This document shows, in pieces, positions 48,501-58,838 of a stretch of 64,000 bases of DNA. Location of the stretch: positions 62,001 through 126,000 of the forward strand of contig JAIVFJ010000137.1 in assembly GCA_025765615.1 (NCBI GenBank), read 5' to 3'. Source of the DNA: Zopfochytrium polystomum. Lineage: Eukaryota; Chytridiomycota; Chytridiomycetes; Chytridiales; Chytridiaceae. Made by a program: the position numbers and the translations under genes. The notes under the pieces are model-generated. The model saw only the letters and a list, made by a program, of their open reading frames with translations. It searched no databases and was not told the origin of the DNA. The number at the start of each line of letters is the position of its first letter. Within the stretch, counting starts at the first letter, position 1.

Positions 48501-49577
48501 ATCTTTCTTTTCAATATTCTGCTTTGCAATATGCAAGAGAAACTTCGTCATCTGTGCCCGATTCTCAGAGGATACGAAGGATCTATTTACTATTTCCCCT
48601 AAACATTGATATGTCAGAAAAAACCAGCGAATGCTACCACAGAGATTTAAGCAATCACTCACCAATCTCATTTCTTGCAAAGACAAGCAAATGGCACTCT
48701 TTAAGATTCACAGTACCATTCTTCACTCGCATCTTCAGTCGCTTAGCAAATCTTCTTGTGCCATCAATAGATACAGACTTTGTAACTCTTGCAGATTTCA
48801 TCAGTGCTGTTGCAAGGTCGTCATACTTGCTTGTCTCCTTCAGCCAAAGCGCAGTCATTTCTTTTGGATCAGGCGCTTTGTGGCCTTCAAAATATGACTC
48901 AAGTGTAAGTGGAATCGGTCGCAAATCTGTTGGAAGATTTTGAGAGCGCTTTGCGAAAATGTCAAGGAGTTCTGCATATCGCTCTGGGTTTCTATTGTGA
49001 GACAAACATCAAGAAGAATAAGGCAATAATACTGACCAACCCGCAGAGACGAAATCTCGCTCAAAGTAAAGCGCAACCCAATGTCACTTCGAAAGCAACG
49101 ATCCACATAGTTGTTGAACAGGTCATAGGACACCCCGCCTTTTAATGATAAGACATAAGGGAACTTATTTTTTACAGAATCATCAAGGCGCTGAAGAAAC
49201 TGATCATCGACAGTGTTGAAAAAGCCTCGTCCTTCTCCTTTGTCCCCAGCGCTTTCACCTTGCTTCCTCAGGACACTGCACTGATACTGTCGATAGATAA
49301 GCAAAGTCTTATGATTGATATCATGGACAAGGCGAGTAAGAATTTTTGGTCGTGATGGGGTGCAGCTGCATCCATCCCGCACGCATATGACTTTTCCGTC
49401 TGGGAGAGCTGTTTCAACATTCCACGTGAAATATGGATAGTAGAATAATTCCGCAGATGACTTGGTGGAGTAGTCTTCTGGCTTTTTGACTGACGGGGGG
49501 AAAATTTTCTTGGCAATCGAATCATTAAATTTTGGCGAAGCAAATGCCACAGAAGTTGCATCTTGGGAATTCATCAC
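42556..49577 (-). CDS. Large DDE-transposase-like gene, interrupted by chromovirus 2
   Basis: Several exons: 49577-49037, 48983-48663, 48598 onward, then blocks around 48310-47990, 47935-47520, 47475-47140 and 47130-46677, continuing after the inserted element at 43475-42556. N-terminus: FYYPYFTWNVETALPDGKVI with Cys pairs. RNase H-like candidates: SVSIDGTRRFAKRLK (first Asp), KDIAVVCDNVNSLKNCI (second Asp), QDPFHLIWRS, and NESLHSELAGLCRR (Glu). The C-terminal part has a SANT/Myb-like stretch (KYNWKIVSQFAATLDKGYGN), a basic cluster with CESCKKRKKGCDG and a PCNA-box-like RQPISSFF. Without the insertion the frame runs ESPGDFRALW into AFAADICYDTFHRPDAEL. Near 48500-48380 the frames disagree, so a decayed exon or an unseen intron is possible. 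Superfamily not identified; I found no terminal repeats. Confidence 0.6.
43476..43480. repeat. Target-site duplication CCCAC, left
   Basis: Precedes the left LTR of chromovirus 2; repeated at 46672-46676. Confidence 0.9.
43481..43838 (-). repeat. 3' LTR of chromovirus 2
   Basis: Longer than the 308-bp LTRs of element 1 by a 50-bp duplication in the GTTCCAGAAGGTTCC-rich part. Confidence 0.92.
43839..45434 (-). CDS. Chromovirus 2 deleted Pol: protease, integrase zinc remnant, chromodomain
   Basis: 531-residue open frame. The protease (ALIDSGSSCNIID) is followed by a Ser/Gln/His-rich spacer; then, after deletion 1, RRTDLAPEGGDGFTP and the HPREHKTYELVSRDFYWPGM part of integrase; then, after deletion 2, NLQTKRPSPKLDNLKLGPFK and the chromodomain. 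RT, RNase H and the DDE core are gone. Confidence 0.9.
   Translation of the reverse strand: MFLLWLQETRCQGLPKEEAPKLPGPGSLRGNSLDPPPSSPCFITTTSTTNTSDSKLHQLTMDVKIQLSPKSTITTKALIDSGSSCNIIDATLAKSCAIPTIKKSTPLKVHFANHALFKEISHETKLNLHIQDFPPSMVNLEVLDLGSPTFSVILGLPWLQAQNPAIDWVTGQVQPPPIGTVTQNSSQASKSHALKSLIQGSQPSIQGQRQMTAPVSACSSQIPAKIQVSQFTVHSQDSSTAHRAHSHGQVCSSQNPQSKLQVPQFTVQIQDSSSTAHSLCQEQNPQSKIQESQFPVNNSSPTADEHRRTDLAPEGGDGFTPQSKTHLSLLPDRVGAHAISKDPKPHKIQISQEEEKHEILKTRHDAATAGHPREHKTYELVSRDFYWPGMRKNLQTKRPSPKLDNLKLGPFKILEQINPVTFKLDLPASMKIHPVFHVSLLEKFVANSIPGRVVPPPPPVEVEGEEEFEVEQILDAKWFGRTLKFLVKWKGYSDADNTWEPESNLTHCQDLLLKFKTRYPTKLQKRPKRGR
45350..46273 (-). CDS. gag: Chromovirus 2 Gag
   Basis: 307 residues, nearly identical to the Gag at 30854-31777, with knuckle CFYCGSKKHAVKDC. 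The overlap with the downstream frame has the same geometry as in element 1. Confidence 0.92.
   Translation of the reverse strand: MSDPNNTFPDATAFQALMDQLQALSRQTHQLQEQVLHQQHQLQQQLHQQEHQALPLPQANQAREPKVPSPDKFTGLAKDLRNFMATVENVILLQPSRFPSEQVKVLFTSTLLSGQAQSWYRSLPSTPTTLQELWEGLEATFGDPYASWTARSKLKHIKQGKQSCVAYTNQFKQLARDSGYNDAALMELYHDGLHESIQDMLSQSLHIPETLEEYILLAIKIDNRLYSKRLKQRQVGTTSRPTPVPQALTVPEPMQVDAVETLPKGPLSQEEKTRRTQQGLCFYCGSKKHAVKDCPRKKHPNSQVQAH
46314..46671 (-). repeat. 5' LTR of chromovirus 2
   Basis: Same sequence as the 3' LTR; TATA box at 46427-46434, self-primer block at 46389-46399, matching primer site at 46301-46311. Confidence 0.92.
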
Positions 49578-50710
49578 GCGTCACGAGTGGATGCTTGAGG
49601 GGGTAAAGCTGATCGTTGAGCCGCAGGGGGACGAGAGCGATGAAGTGTGGGTCAAGGGGCAGGCGAGCACGGAATGAGCGGCGCTTTTGGTTGGTGAATC
49701 ACTGTCGTCAGCAGCAGATCGAGAGGAGATCGAGTTCAGGGACGGCGAATTGCGGTGTTGTACAGCAGGCACCGAGACCCACACAGCGGCCCCCAAAGGC
49801 GCTGGCGTCCTGGCTTGTGCGACGAAGAGGCAAGGGGTGCGGCGGCAGATCCTTTCGCAATCCCAAGCGAAAACTCACCCAGGCAGTGCGACGGCGAACG
49901 GCTGAAGACTTTTTTGACAAGTCCGGATATCGGTGGAAGGATCAATTAGAGCGGCGGCGGACAGGACGCCATCACGTGACTTGTCCGCGGTTGTCTGCGT
50001 CCGCGGACGAGCGGCAGCATCCCCAAGGGCCCCCCCCCCCCCTGCTTGATGAAAGCCGTGGAAACGAACATTGGACGCCGACTGTGCGCCATATATATAT
50101 ATATATATATATAAATATCTCTCTCGCTTTCTCTCTGTCTCACCGTGTAGCGGACTTTTTTTTTTTTTTTTTGGATCGCAAAGTCATTTGTGTTTGAGTA
50201 ACCGGTTTGTGGGAGTTGTTTGTTTGGAAGGCCAGTCGCACGCAGAGTGGGGGGGAAGGGGAAGGGGCATATTGGGGAATGGGATGGAGTGTGCATTTGT
50301 GGTTGCTGTCTCTTTTTTGTAGTCTCTAGCCATGCGATTAATTGTGATCTAAAGTGTATTGTAGTAATATTGTCGATAGCTGCTGGGTCCAAGGATGGGG
50401 GAGCTGGCGCACAACCCGCAGAGAAGGAGGAGGAGGAGGAGGAAGCAACGGGACTTGGGGGGACGTACAGAGAGGGGAGGGGAGGAACGAACGACACGTT
50501 GAGACACAGACACATACGAGATTGTGGGAGAGAGAGGGAGAGAGCAGGAGAGAGCGCGTTTGCACCCACGCACGCACCCAGAGATGCTGGCATCACTCAA
50601 ACTTGGCGCAAGGTAACAAAAGAAAAAAAGAAAAGGAAACGCTCCGCCCCCCCATTCTCTCCTTTTCACAAGTAAACCGGCGGAGAAAAAAATTTAAAAA
50701 AAAGGAAAAA
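49578..50710. other. Intergenic between transposase-like gene and polygalacturonase
   Basis: GC-rich 49580-50080 without a supported gene; C run 50029-50042; (AT)n 50093-50113; T run 50157-50173; purine-rich 50410-50560. No terminal inverted repeat for the transposase-like gene was found. Confidence 0.5.
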
Positions 50711-52284
50711 TCACCACGGGGTCGGGGACGGCAGCGCGGCCAGCGACGTGGTGCACTTGTCCTTGAGCGCGGCGACGGCCTCCGGCGCCGACGAGTTGTA
50801 GCACGGCAGCCCAATGTCGCCCTTGATCCCGTTGCAGATCACCACGGGCTGCTTCGACCCGCACGGGCTCGTCACGTTAAAGTTCTTGAACTGGATGTTC
50901 TGGCACACCGCGTTCGGGCTGCACGTCAGCGACGCCACCGCCCGCCCGTTCTTGCCCGACGTGTACCCCGAAAAGTTTTCAAACAGCACGTTCGTGATGT
51001 TCACCTGGCTCGGGTACTGCGCGCACGTAGTTGCGTTAATCTGGGAGGGGGGGGGGGGGGGGGGGGGGGAGCGAGCAAGATGTTGTCAGATGCGCGCGCC
51101 CAAGGCGAAGAGAAAGCTAGGGGGGGCGGCAATAACTCACGTTAAAGTAGCACGAGTCAATGAACGCAGAGTAGTCGTTGTTCGCGTTCCAAAAGTTCCT
51201 AAACGTGATGTTGTTGACGAACCCGTAACCGACGTTCGGCCCTGCCCACGTCTTGATCCTCGCGCCGTGCTGCCCGTTCAGCAGCCACACGTTCTCGATC
51301 ACCACGTCCTGTATAAACGACTTTTCCCCGCCGTACTGCCCGATCGACCCCATCGACTGCCCGTGCGTCCCGTTGCAGTACATCGTGTTCACGTACAGGT
51401 CCGTCGCGTTCGATTTTGGCGAGAAGCAGTCGTCGCCAATGTTCACCCACACCCGCTCGACCGTCAGGTGCTCGATGTTGAGCGAGTCGAAAAAGTCGGT
51501 GTTGGCGGGGAGCACTGAGGCGTTGTTCGACACGGCCGTGCAAGCTACGTCGCGGAAGGCAATGTTCTTGGCTGTGGGTTGGTGGAGGGTCGGTTCGTTG
51601 GTGGTGAGCAACCTCTAGTCAAAAAAGGGAGAAACAAAAATAGTGGAAAGACACTCAACAAGTGACAATAAAGTTTGTCCAGCACGGAGAGTCCTTCATG
51701 TGGATGCCCTCGATCGCGAGGTTGGTCGCGTTCTCGGCGTAAAACAAGATCGGGCGCAAGTACTTGTTGTTCGGGTCGAGGATCTGCGACCCGGAAAACT
51801 CGTTCCACCACCTCTGCCCGTTCCCGTTCATGGCGCCGTGGCCGTAAATCTTGATATCCCTCCCGCCCCACTTCCAAAACATGATGCTCTTCTGGAACGG
51901 GTGGTAGAACGCGTTCGCCTGCCAGTACTTGACGTCGTCCGTAAACAGGATCTCGCCGTCCAGCACCACGTGCACGTCGTCCAAGAAGGTCAAGTCCAGC
52001 GCCCGACCGATCACGTAGGTGGAGCCCTTCTCGAGTACCAGCGTGCCGCCCTGGTTCGCCTCCTGCAGGCCCGCGTAGAACTCGGCGGACACATCGTCCG
52101 TCTTGTTGGCTGACGCCCGGATCGTCACGTGCCGACGGCCGCAGGGTTGCGGCTTCTTGTACTCGTGCTTCTCGCGGAACGCTTCGTAGCTGGAGGGAAC
52201 GCCGGGGGGCAGGTCGTAGTCGCCCGCGCGGGCCAGCGCCACTCCTGCAGCGAGTGTTGTGAGGAGGGTGAGGACGAACTTCAT
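50711..52284 (-). CDS. Secreted GH28 polygalacturonase
   Basis: Hydrolyses polygalacturonan in plant pectin, outside the cell. Inferred exons: 52284-51660, 51571-51141, 51040-50711, 461 residues. The signal peptide MKFVLTLLTTLAAGVALARA is followed by the right-handed beta-helix. GH28 motifs: ANTDFFDS (NTD), NIGDDCFSPKS (paired Asp), NGTHGQSMGSIG (the G-H-G motif appears as T-H-G) and GARIKTWAG (RIK). Most Cys lie in the C-terminal third. Intron 1 uses GTTGAG, intron 2 GTGAGT; intron 2 contains a run of more than 15 G. The THG variant and long N-terminus suggest the exo-acting subgroup, but that is inference. A host of plant or algal detritus would fit. Confidence 0.94.
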
Positions 52285-52378
52285 AGCCTTCTTTAGTCTA
52301 TTGGATGTAGTGGTAGTTTTTTTTTTGTTGTAGCGGATTGGTGCGAGGACGAGAGAGGGGGCTGTGGGTTGGGTTCGC

Positions 52379-52390
52379 GGTTATATAACC
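52379..52390 (-). promoter_or_regulatory. Possible TATA box of the polygalacturonase gene
   Basis: The 12-bp palindrome GGTTATATAACC lies about 95 bases upstream of the ATG at 52284. Confidence 0.5.
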
Positions 52391-52726
52391 CAAGGTGTGT
52401 GAAGCTGGCAGGCATCGACCATTTTTTCGTGGAGCAAGAGTCTGGGGATGTTGGGGGTGTGGTTTCCAGTGGAGGGATATTTCCTAGATCTTTGAACGTT
52501 GAATCGCTTCGCTGAATGAGGAGAGAGGCAGGAGACCGTGGTGCGGAAACAGAAGAAGAAAAAAGTCATGAGAAGTAATATGCCGAGAGGAGGGAAGGGG
52601 GAGTGCTCTCCATTCGACTTGGGTTGCTGGCTCGTGCGAGAGAACCAATCCCGTGATGGGTCGGCACATTGAGACAGAGAAAATGTTTGCTGCAGCGAGA
52701 TAGAGAGAGCGAGAGAGGAGAGAGAG

Positions 52727-52771
<45 letters not shown>

Positions 52772-53407
52772 GAGTGAGTGTGTGTGTGTGTGTGTGTAAA
52801 GTAAGTGGGGCGCCAATCCCATGATTCCGACTGAGGAGAGTATCTCATCCGTTCTTAACCTTCCTTCGCGGCGGCTGTCTCGCCTCTCCTGCCTGCCTGT
52901 CTGTCTGTCTGTCTGTCCGTCCGTCGCCTGTCTGCAAGTCTCGGATCCGCGCCGCACTCTCCTTTCCTGGAATTGGAATGCAGTGTCGCGAAAATACCGC
53001 ATACAGGCCGCGCCGCGCGCGCACGATGGAGCGGTGCGAGGAGAATAAAGTGGAGGAGCCCGTGGAAATTCCCCCATTGAGGTGGTCGTGTGACGACGAC
53101 GGTGGCACATCCTGAAATTTTGCCTTTGTCTCTCTCTCTCCAACAGCAAGGAGCAAGGAGCAAGGGACTGTCTTGAATGAATGAATCATGCGGATCTGTC
53201 TGCGACCAAAACTGCAATGCAATTGCAACCTGCCTGAACGGGAAAGCGCCGCTGCCTTTCTGTTTTTTATTTCTTTTTGTTCTCCTCCTTGTTTCTCTCA
53301 TTTTCTGCTTGTGTCTTTGTCGTGTGTGTGGGTGGGTTTGTGTGCTGCAGGCTCAAGATTGAGGGAGGCCAGACCCAGAGCGACAGACAGAGGAAGCAGA
53401 AGACGAC

Positions 53408-53438
<31 letters not shown>

Positions 53439-54400
53439 CAGAGCAGCGATGGACAGAGAGAGAAGTTTCGCCGCCCCGCTCCTCACTCGTATTTTACGCA
53501 CAGCCCGTGGGGAGCGCCGTGGGGAGCACGACGACCGCGGTGTCTTTTCCACCCCCCACTACTACTACTACTGCTTTGGAGTGCGCTGCATTTCGCCCAG
53601 ATGAAGTAAATAAACATCTTGCCCGACGCGCGCGCGCGTGACCGAAGGCGGAAACCCTCCCAACCCACCCACCAAACGATGCCCGACGCGCCGCGGAGGG
53701 GGCAATGGGGGGCGACCAAGAGAAAAAGAAAAAAAATAAATAAAAAAATGAAAAAGGGAAGACAAAAGAAAATCAGCGGAAGCTCGGAGGCTTGGCCCCG
53801 AGAGAGGCAGGGATGCGAAAATCTGGGATCGATCTTTCGGCTTTCGTTGTCTCGCTTTGCCCTCACATTTTGTCTCACTCGCTGATCACACACTCACTCA
53901 CCAGTCGCACACACACACACTCTCTCCCCCCCCTACACACTGAATCTCTTCCAAAAAAAGAAGGGAAGGGAGTGGGAGAGGAAACTGGCTCGTAAGAGGA
54001 TGGGCTGATGCCGCTGGGGAAGTCTCCTGCACAGCCAGCCCCCCGAAGCGGCGCTGTGGCGGAGGCGGTTGTCATGGTCAACGCCGCGCGCCGAGTACGC
54101 GGACAACGGTGAAAGTTGCGGCGGCGGCGGCGGCGGCGGCGACCACAACGACCACGACCGTGACGATGAGGGAAATACGGGCGGCGGGACCAGCTGGATC
54201 CCGTGCCCAACTGGGACCGTGTGGACTGCTTCTCGCCAACCGAGACACTTGTATGTGGATGCCCTCGTCGCCGCCACCACCACCACCCAATGCGTTCGCT
54301 AATTGAAGATTGCTCCTTGCTCTCAAATCCCGCCAACTCTCAAATGCATCAGCGTTACAACGCTCGCGCCAAAAAAAAAAAAAAAAAATTAAAAAAAAAT
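52391..54400. other. Intergenic, low complexity
   Basis: (GA)n at about 52719-52766 followed by (GT)n at 52780-52797; (TGTC)n at 52895-52925; (AGAC)n at 53405-53440; several A- and T-rich tracts; (GGC)n at 54119-54138. No gene is supported; many reading frames are repeat-made. Confidence 0.6.
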
Positions 54401-54835
54401 TAAAAAATAAACCGTACAATACCAACAACGCCAGGTCGCATCGAAGTACATCGAGACGGTGTCTGGCGCGTCGCGGTCGTCGAATCAAGCAAGGAGCGCT
54501 TTGTGGAAGAGTGAAAGGGCAACCCCGACTCGTTTATCGAAGCCGCCAAACGCCCCGTCCACGAGAAGCTCCTCAAGGGAAAGAGTGTATCGCAGCGCGT
54601 CGTGCTGGGGCCGCCAGTGAAGCTGGCTAAGCGCTCGTTTTCCAGAACGAGCATTTTTTCGTTTTCGACCTGTGGCATTTCCCCCGACTTGTTCAGCTCG
54701 GATGGCATCGCCTTTGAATCTTTAACTATAAAAATGGTCCCGATCACTCTCCAAAAGGACTGTTGCATTTCACAACCGCATCTGAACACTGCAGCCAATT
54801 TAATCATTGCTTTTTTGATGATTTCTAGAGTCTAG
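54401..54835 (+). pseudogene. GC-rich gene fragment sharing a block with 60120-60360
   Basis: In one plus frame it reads RIEVHRDGVWRVAVVESSKE, then a stop, then further open coding-like sequence (EKLLKGKSVSQRVVLGPP). The start matches IKVHRDSLWRAF at 60130-60165 almost base for base (about 30 bp). Family unknown; interpreted as relics of one gene. Confidence 0.4.
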
Positions 54836-54910
54836 TTCCTGTGTTCTGCAGCGATATCCATTATGGAACAGTCTGCTCAGAGTGAGTGAGTGGGAGGAGT
54901 GATCTGAGTT

Positions 54911-55119
54911 TTAAGTGGAACAGAAACCTGGTGTTAACAGTTTTCTTCCCCCTCTGCTCAAGCAGATAATGTAGAAGAGGTTTTTACCCTGTGCTGTCAA
55001 TTATTCATAACAGAGTTTTTTTCGCTTTCTTTCCAAGTTGGGGAGAAGGACCACCCACAAACACACATCTCCACTTTATCCACCCCTTCCACTCACTCAC
55101 TCAGAGTAGACTGTTTACA
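54911..55119 (+). repeat. LTR family alpha, 3' half
   Basis: Matches the 3' half of 6615-7030, including CTCTGCTCAAGCAGATAAT and the end CAGAGTAGACTGTTTACA; an internal piece is missing. Confidence 0.8.
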
Positions 55120-55458
55120 GGAGAGGCTCTCCTCATCTTGTGTGTGTCATAATTCTTCAACTGAACGCAGAGTTGCAGAGTTGCGGAGTTGCAGACTAGC
55201 ACGGTGGCTGAGTTGCAGCAGAGTAGCAGACTGGCAGAGCAAAGAAAAGTCAGAGAGTGCACTCCAGGGGACCATGACTACGCTACTCTCTGACTTTTAG
55301 ACTCTCAGACTCTGCAACTTGGTAACTCAACCCCACTGGCAACTCTGCAAATCTGCAGCTAGGCAACTCCGTGGCTTTGCAGCACACCAACTCTGCCACA
55401 ACCCTGCAACTCGTTGTGGAAGCGCCAGCCGCTTCCTTTGTTGCAGCACATGCCTTAC
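55120..55458. other. Tandem degenerate 'GAGTTGCAGA' array
   Basis: Many short units of the type GAGTTGCAGA and its complement TCTGCAACT (55160-55430), with ACTCTCTGACTTTT and its reverse nearby: a self-complementary, imperfect repeat zone. Confidence 0.5.
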
Positions 55459-55535
55459 TGTTAGGTGGAACTGACTGGTTAGCAGCAAGAGGCTCAAGAC
55501 AGACCTGAACCTATTGTTACCGTTCTCACAATGTG
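55459..55535 (+). repeat. LTR family alpha, 5' fragment
   Basis: Begins TGTTAGGTGGAACTGACTGG and breaks off after about 75 bp. Confidence 0.7.
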
Positions 55536-55850
55536 AGTGTTCCACCTGAGAGGCGACAGCAAGCCTGTTCCCAGGAGGATGACGGTTTAGGCTGATGTCA
55601 AATTGAAAGGGACAGTGTTGTGGATGCATCGTGCCAGCACCTCGCCCAACAGCAACTCATAAAGGGCAAACAACTGTCCAGAACACTCTCTGTTGTCAGA
55701 TACAGGCAACAACCGAACCCTGAATGCAAAGCTGAGTTCCATCATCTTTTCGCCAAAGGGACCCTTTCTAGTCCCATCCCCACATTTTTTTTTTTCTTGT
55801 TCCTTTCTAAGGACTTTGGTTGTGCCTTGTCATAAAACGTAGCAGGTTTT

Positions 55851-55922
55851 GGAGAATCGGAGTATCGATCCCTGTGCCTCTCACATGCTAAGCAAGCGCT
55901 CTACAATTTGAGCTAATTCCCC
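55851..55922 (-). pseudogene. Decayed tRNA-Ala (AGC)
   Basis: The reverse complement folds as a tRNA: acceptor GGGGAAT with ATTCTCC, anticodon loop TTAGCAT. Signs of decay: the D-loop has TG where GG is expected, a mismatch and a weak pair in the T stem, T-loop ATCGATA, and two G-T pairs in the anticodon stem. Functional status doubtful. Confidence 0.55.
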
Positions 55923-56878
55923 ACTCCCATGAAATAAAGGTTACACAAGAAGGAAAAGTGCAGGAACAGGGAGGTAGATGATCAGGAGAGAAAAAAAAAA
56001 CAAACTGTAATGAATAAAAGGTGCATTAACTTCCTGTTTGTTTCCCCCCAAGCTGATTCTACTTTTTGCCACCTTAGAAAAAGTGCTGTTTTCATGAAAA
56101 AGTTGTGCTGACAGTTTGACTTACCATCTAGAAAATTGAAACTTCAGGCTGGTGAAGTTGTGCTGCATTGCTCTTTTCATCAAGAAAGAAGCCTAAAATG
56201 TTCTTACTTTACCGTACAAACGCAGCTGTCTTAGCTCACCTGGGAGAGCATAAGGCTGAAGAAGCCACCTGAAATCCACACTAGTCGGCTTGGCCATCTT
56301 GAGGCCCTGCTCAATCCTGGGAGACGGCAGCTGGCTTCAGCACTGCTGTGACCCATACGCCACACAGGAATGTCTTGATGACATGATGCAGCTGGCTCCT
56401 GTGCGCATGACATTTTAGAGAATGTGAAGGCATCCTTCAGCTTTGACAAATCCTAGAAGCCAAGGATTATCAATGAAAAGGGTTCTACTATGATTAGGAT
56501 TTGCTGGAATGATGTAAACTATTGGGGGGAAGCGTCATTCATTTTTGCAAACATCCAAGCACAAGGGACACAGAGTTAGGGCACAGGTAACAACAGATGG
56601 AAGGCAGATGCTTAACAGTCACCTTGAGCCAAGTGGCTCCAACCAACCACTGTGCAAGCGTTCAGTCAGACTTGGAATGTGGGTTCCGCAGAAGGGGGAG
56701 TAGGTTCCAGGCAAACTGGTGTGTGAAAGGTGAACAGTGCTCATCAACTGCTGCCACGGTAGAATTGCTCCCAGCTGGAGCAAGGGATCTGCGTGTGTTA
56801 TTTGAGCCTATTGCAAGCAGTAACAGCTGCATGTACATTAGCAAGGAGGAGTGTGCGATGCATCTGACACTGCACACA
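55923..56878. other. Repeat-type DNA without a supported gene
   Basis: AT-rich, with short reading frames only. Confidence 0.5.
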
Positions 56879-57171
56879 TGTCAGGAACTTGGCAGGACAG
56901 GACAAGGCACACAAGGAACTGAGAGGAGTGATGATTGTATTGGAAACAATAATTCACTTGGGACAGGTCCCCCAATCCTCCTTTCATACCTTTTGAGAGT
57001 CTTCCTTGTCAAGACTCAAAGAAAGTTCCAGAAAGAGCAATTAGTAATACAATCATACCAATGATACCAATGACAACAAGACAAGTCAGGAAAGCAAAGA
57101 AGGTTCCAGAAGGTTCCATGAAGGAATGGTTCTAGAAGGTTCCAGAGGTTTCCAGAGGGTGATTCATAGCA
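56879..57171 (-). repeat. Solo LTR of the chromovirus family, diverged
   Basis: TGTCAGGAACTTGG.. to ..GATTCATAGCA. The TATA box is changed (TATGAAAG) and part of the leader is lost. Flanking bases ACACA and TCAAG do not match, so no target duplication is left. Confidence 0.8.
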
Positions 57172-57211
57172 TCAAGGACTGTCCCAAGGAAGCCCCTGAA
57201 GAACACAGATT

Positions 57212-57913
57212 TTGTCCACTCTCTATCACTATTCAGTTTTCCGCAGGAAGGGATACATGATGATCCGAGAACAGGCCAATGGAGGGAGTTGTGGATTCAA
57301 AAGTGATTTCATTAGAAAAATTTTCCTATGTCTGACTGTTCAGCCCAAAAATTCAAAGTTTACTGAATCAGAATGTATTGGGACCTTTGAGCATGTGCCT
57401 TTACACAAAAGACTGTGGTATTTGCACTTTCAGGGATGTCGATCGGCTTTCCATTGTGCACGTCTTCTGCAGAGCTTGAATTCAAGTTGGATCCTCAGAC
57501 AAGGGGAAAGAAAGATGCTCATGACAAAGTTCCTGTGGCCTCAAAGTCTGCACCTTCCATTGGCAGTGCCAAGGGCACTCTCAGGAAACAGAAACCATGA
57601 TTTGTCAAAGTACGGCCATAAGTGCCAGGGTCTTTTCTTTCTTTCTAATTTTGCCATCATATGCTGCAATGAGGGCAACAATCTCCCTGATGCAGCAGGC
57701 TTGACCCAGTTTGGCGTGATTTTGCAACTATTTGACCCAGTTCAGTCCGTGGCAGACCCTATTCAGGAGGGAAAGGTACAGCCTGGAGGCCACCTTTCCT
57801 TTATTTACCTACAGGCTACCGCCATTGGCCTGGGGGGTGGCAAAAGTTTGTCTCTTGCCTCAACCAAGAGCAACAAAATCTCTACAAACGCAAACAGCCT
57901 GAGTCAGTCATGA
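57212..57913 (+). other. Open frame of 233 codons, coding status doubtful
   Basis: Long for AT-richer DNA, with irregular composition, scattered Cys and no recognisable domain. It starts just after the solo LTR. Could be a repeat relic; not called a gene. Confidence 0.25.
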
Positions 57914-58766
57914 AGGATGTAACTGGATGTTGAACTGTGGACGCAGTTTTTGCAGCCTAATGTTTTGCTCCAAACGTTTGTACAAAGTTTGTTGCCCCTT
58001 GCCAAAAGATATTGGACAAAGTGTCGGAAGAAAAAAAAAAAGCAAGCAGCCCACCCAACCCACAGTCCCTCTGCATGAAATGCTGGTTTGTCAGACAGAT
58101 TAAAAAAATCAGGGGGACAAAAACACAAAACCTTAACCTAACCTGTCTGAGCAGCCAGCTGTTCCTTTGTTGCGTTGTTGCATTATTGTTGCTATTAGAA
58201 GCAGCGAACTGCTTACAAAGCTGCTTTCTGCTTTAAGAAGGAGATGGTTTGGCTGACTGAATTGCGGTCCGGCAGCAGCTGAGTGGCTGCATGCATCATG
58301 GTGGCTTGACCAAGGTCAACTCCAGCCTACATTTCATTCACTTTTTCAACAAATGTCCAAACATTTTCTGGCAGCAAGTGCACATTGGTGTCATATTTGC
58401 GACAAGTCAAGTCGTGCGGTTTCATGGTGTAGTTGGTTATCACATCTGTCTCACACACAAGGGGTTGAATTGCAGCATCGTCAGTTCACTTTATTATATT
58501 TTATTCATTTATTTAATTTTTTTTTTTTGGTCTGCGAGTCTCTGGTCTTCTCCCTTTTCTTGCTGCAAAAGTTTGAGTGTGGCAAAGTTTCACTGAAGAG
58601 ATGACAAGTCCAAGTCTGCCTGACAGCACAGATAAAAGGGGTGCCAGTGAGACATTTGGCACCCTGGGGCACAAACTAACAATGCTGTATTGACTTGAGC
58701 CAACGGTCGGAAAGAAATGTCAGTGGTGGCGTGACAGAGACTCTCTGTTTTGAAGGAATTCTCGCC
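57914..58766. other. No gene seen
   Basis: Mixed AT-rich DNA; T-rich 58496-58530. Confidence 0.5.
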
Positions 58767-58838
58767 GGGGATTTAGTCTAGTGGTATGATTTCTGCTTTG
58801 GGTGCAGGAGGTCCCGGGTTCGATCCCCGGAATCCCCC
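58767..58838 (+). tRNA. tRNA-Pro (anticodon TGG)
   Basis: 72 nt. Acceptor stem GGGGATT/AATCCCC is perfect, T arm CCGGG-TTCGATC-CCCGG perfect, anticodon arm TCTGC-TTTGGGT-GCAGG with TGG at positions 34-36. A and B boxes (TAGTCTAGTGG, GGTTCGATCCC) are present. No intron. Confidence 0.92.

Noticed and set aside
50093..50200. Ile/Tyr repeat peptide frame
   Set aside because: Made by an (AT)n microsatellite.
55120..55458. Possible CRISPR array from short repeated units
   Set aside because: Units are degenerate, have no regular spacers and are self-complementary; eukaryotic context.
56874..57176. Target-site duplication around the third chromovirus LTR
   Set aside because: Flanks ACACA and TCAAG do not match.
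57212..57913. 233-codon frame as a real gene
   Set aside because: No domain, no clear codon bias, next to a solo LTR; kept only as a doubtful open frame.
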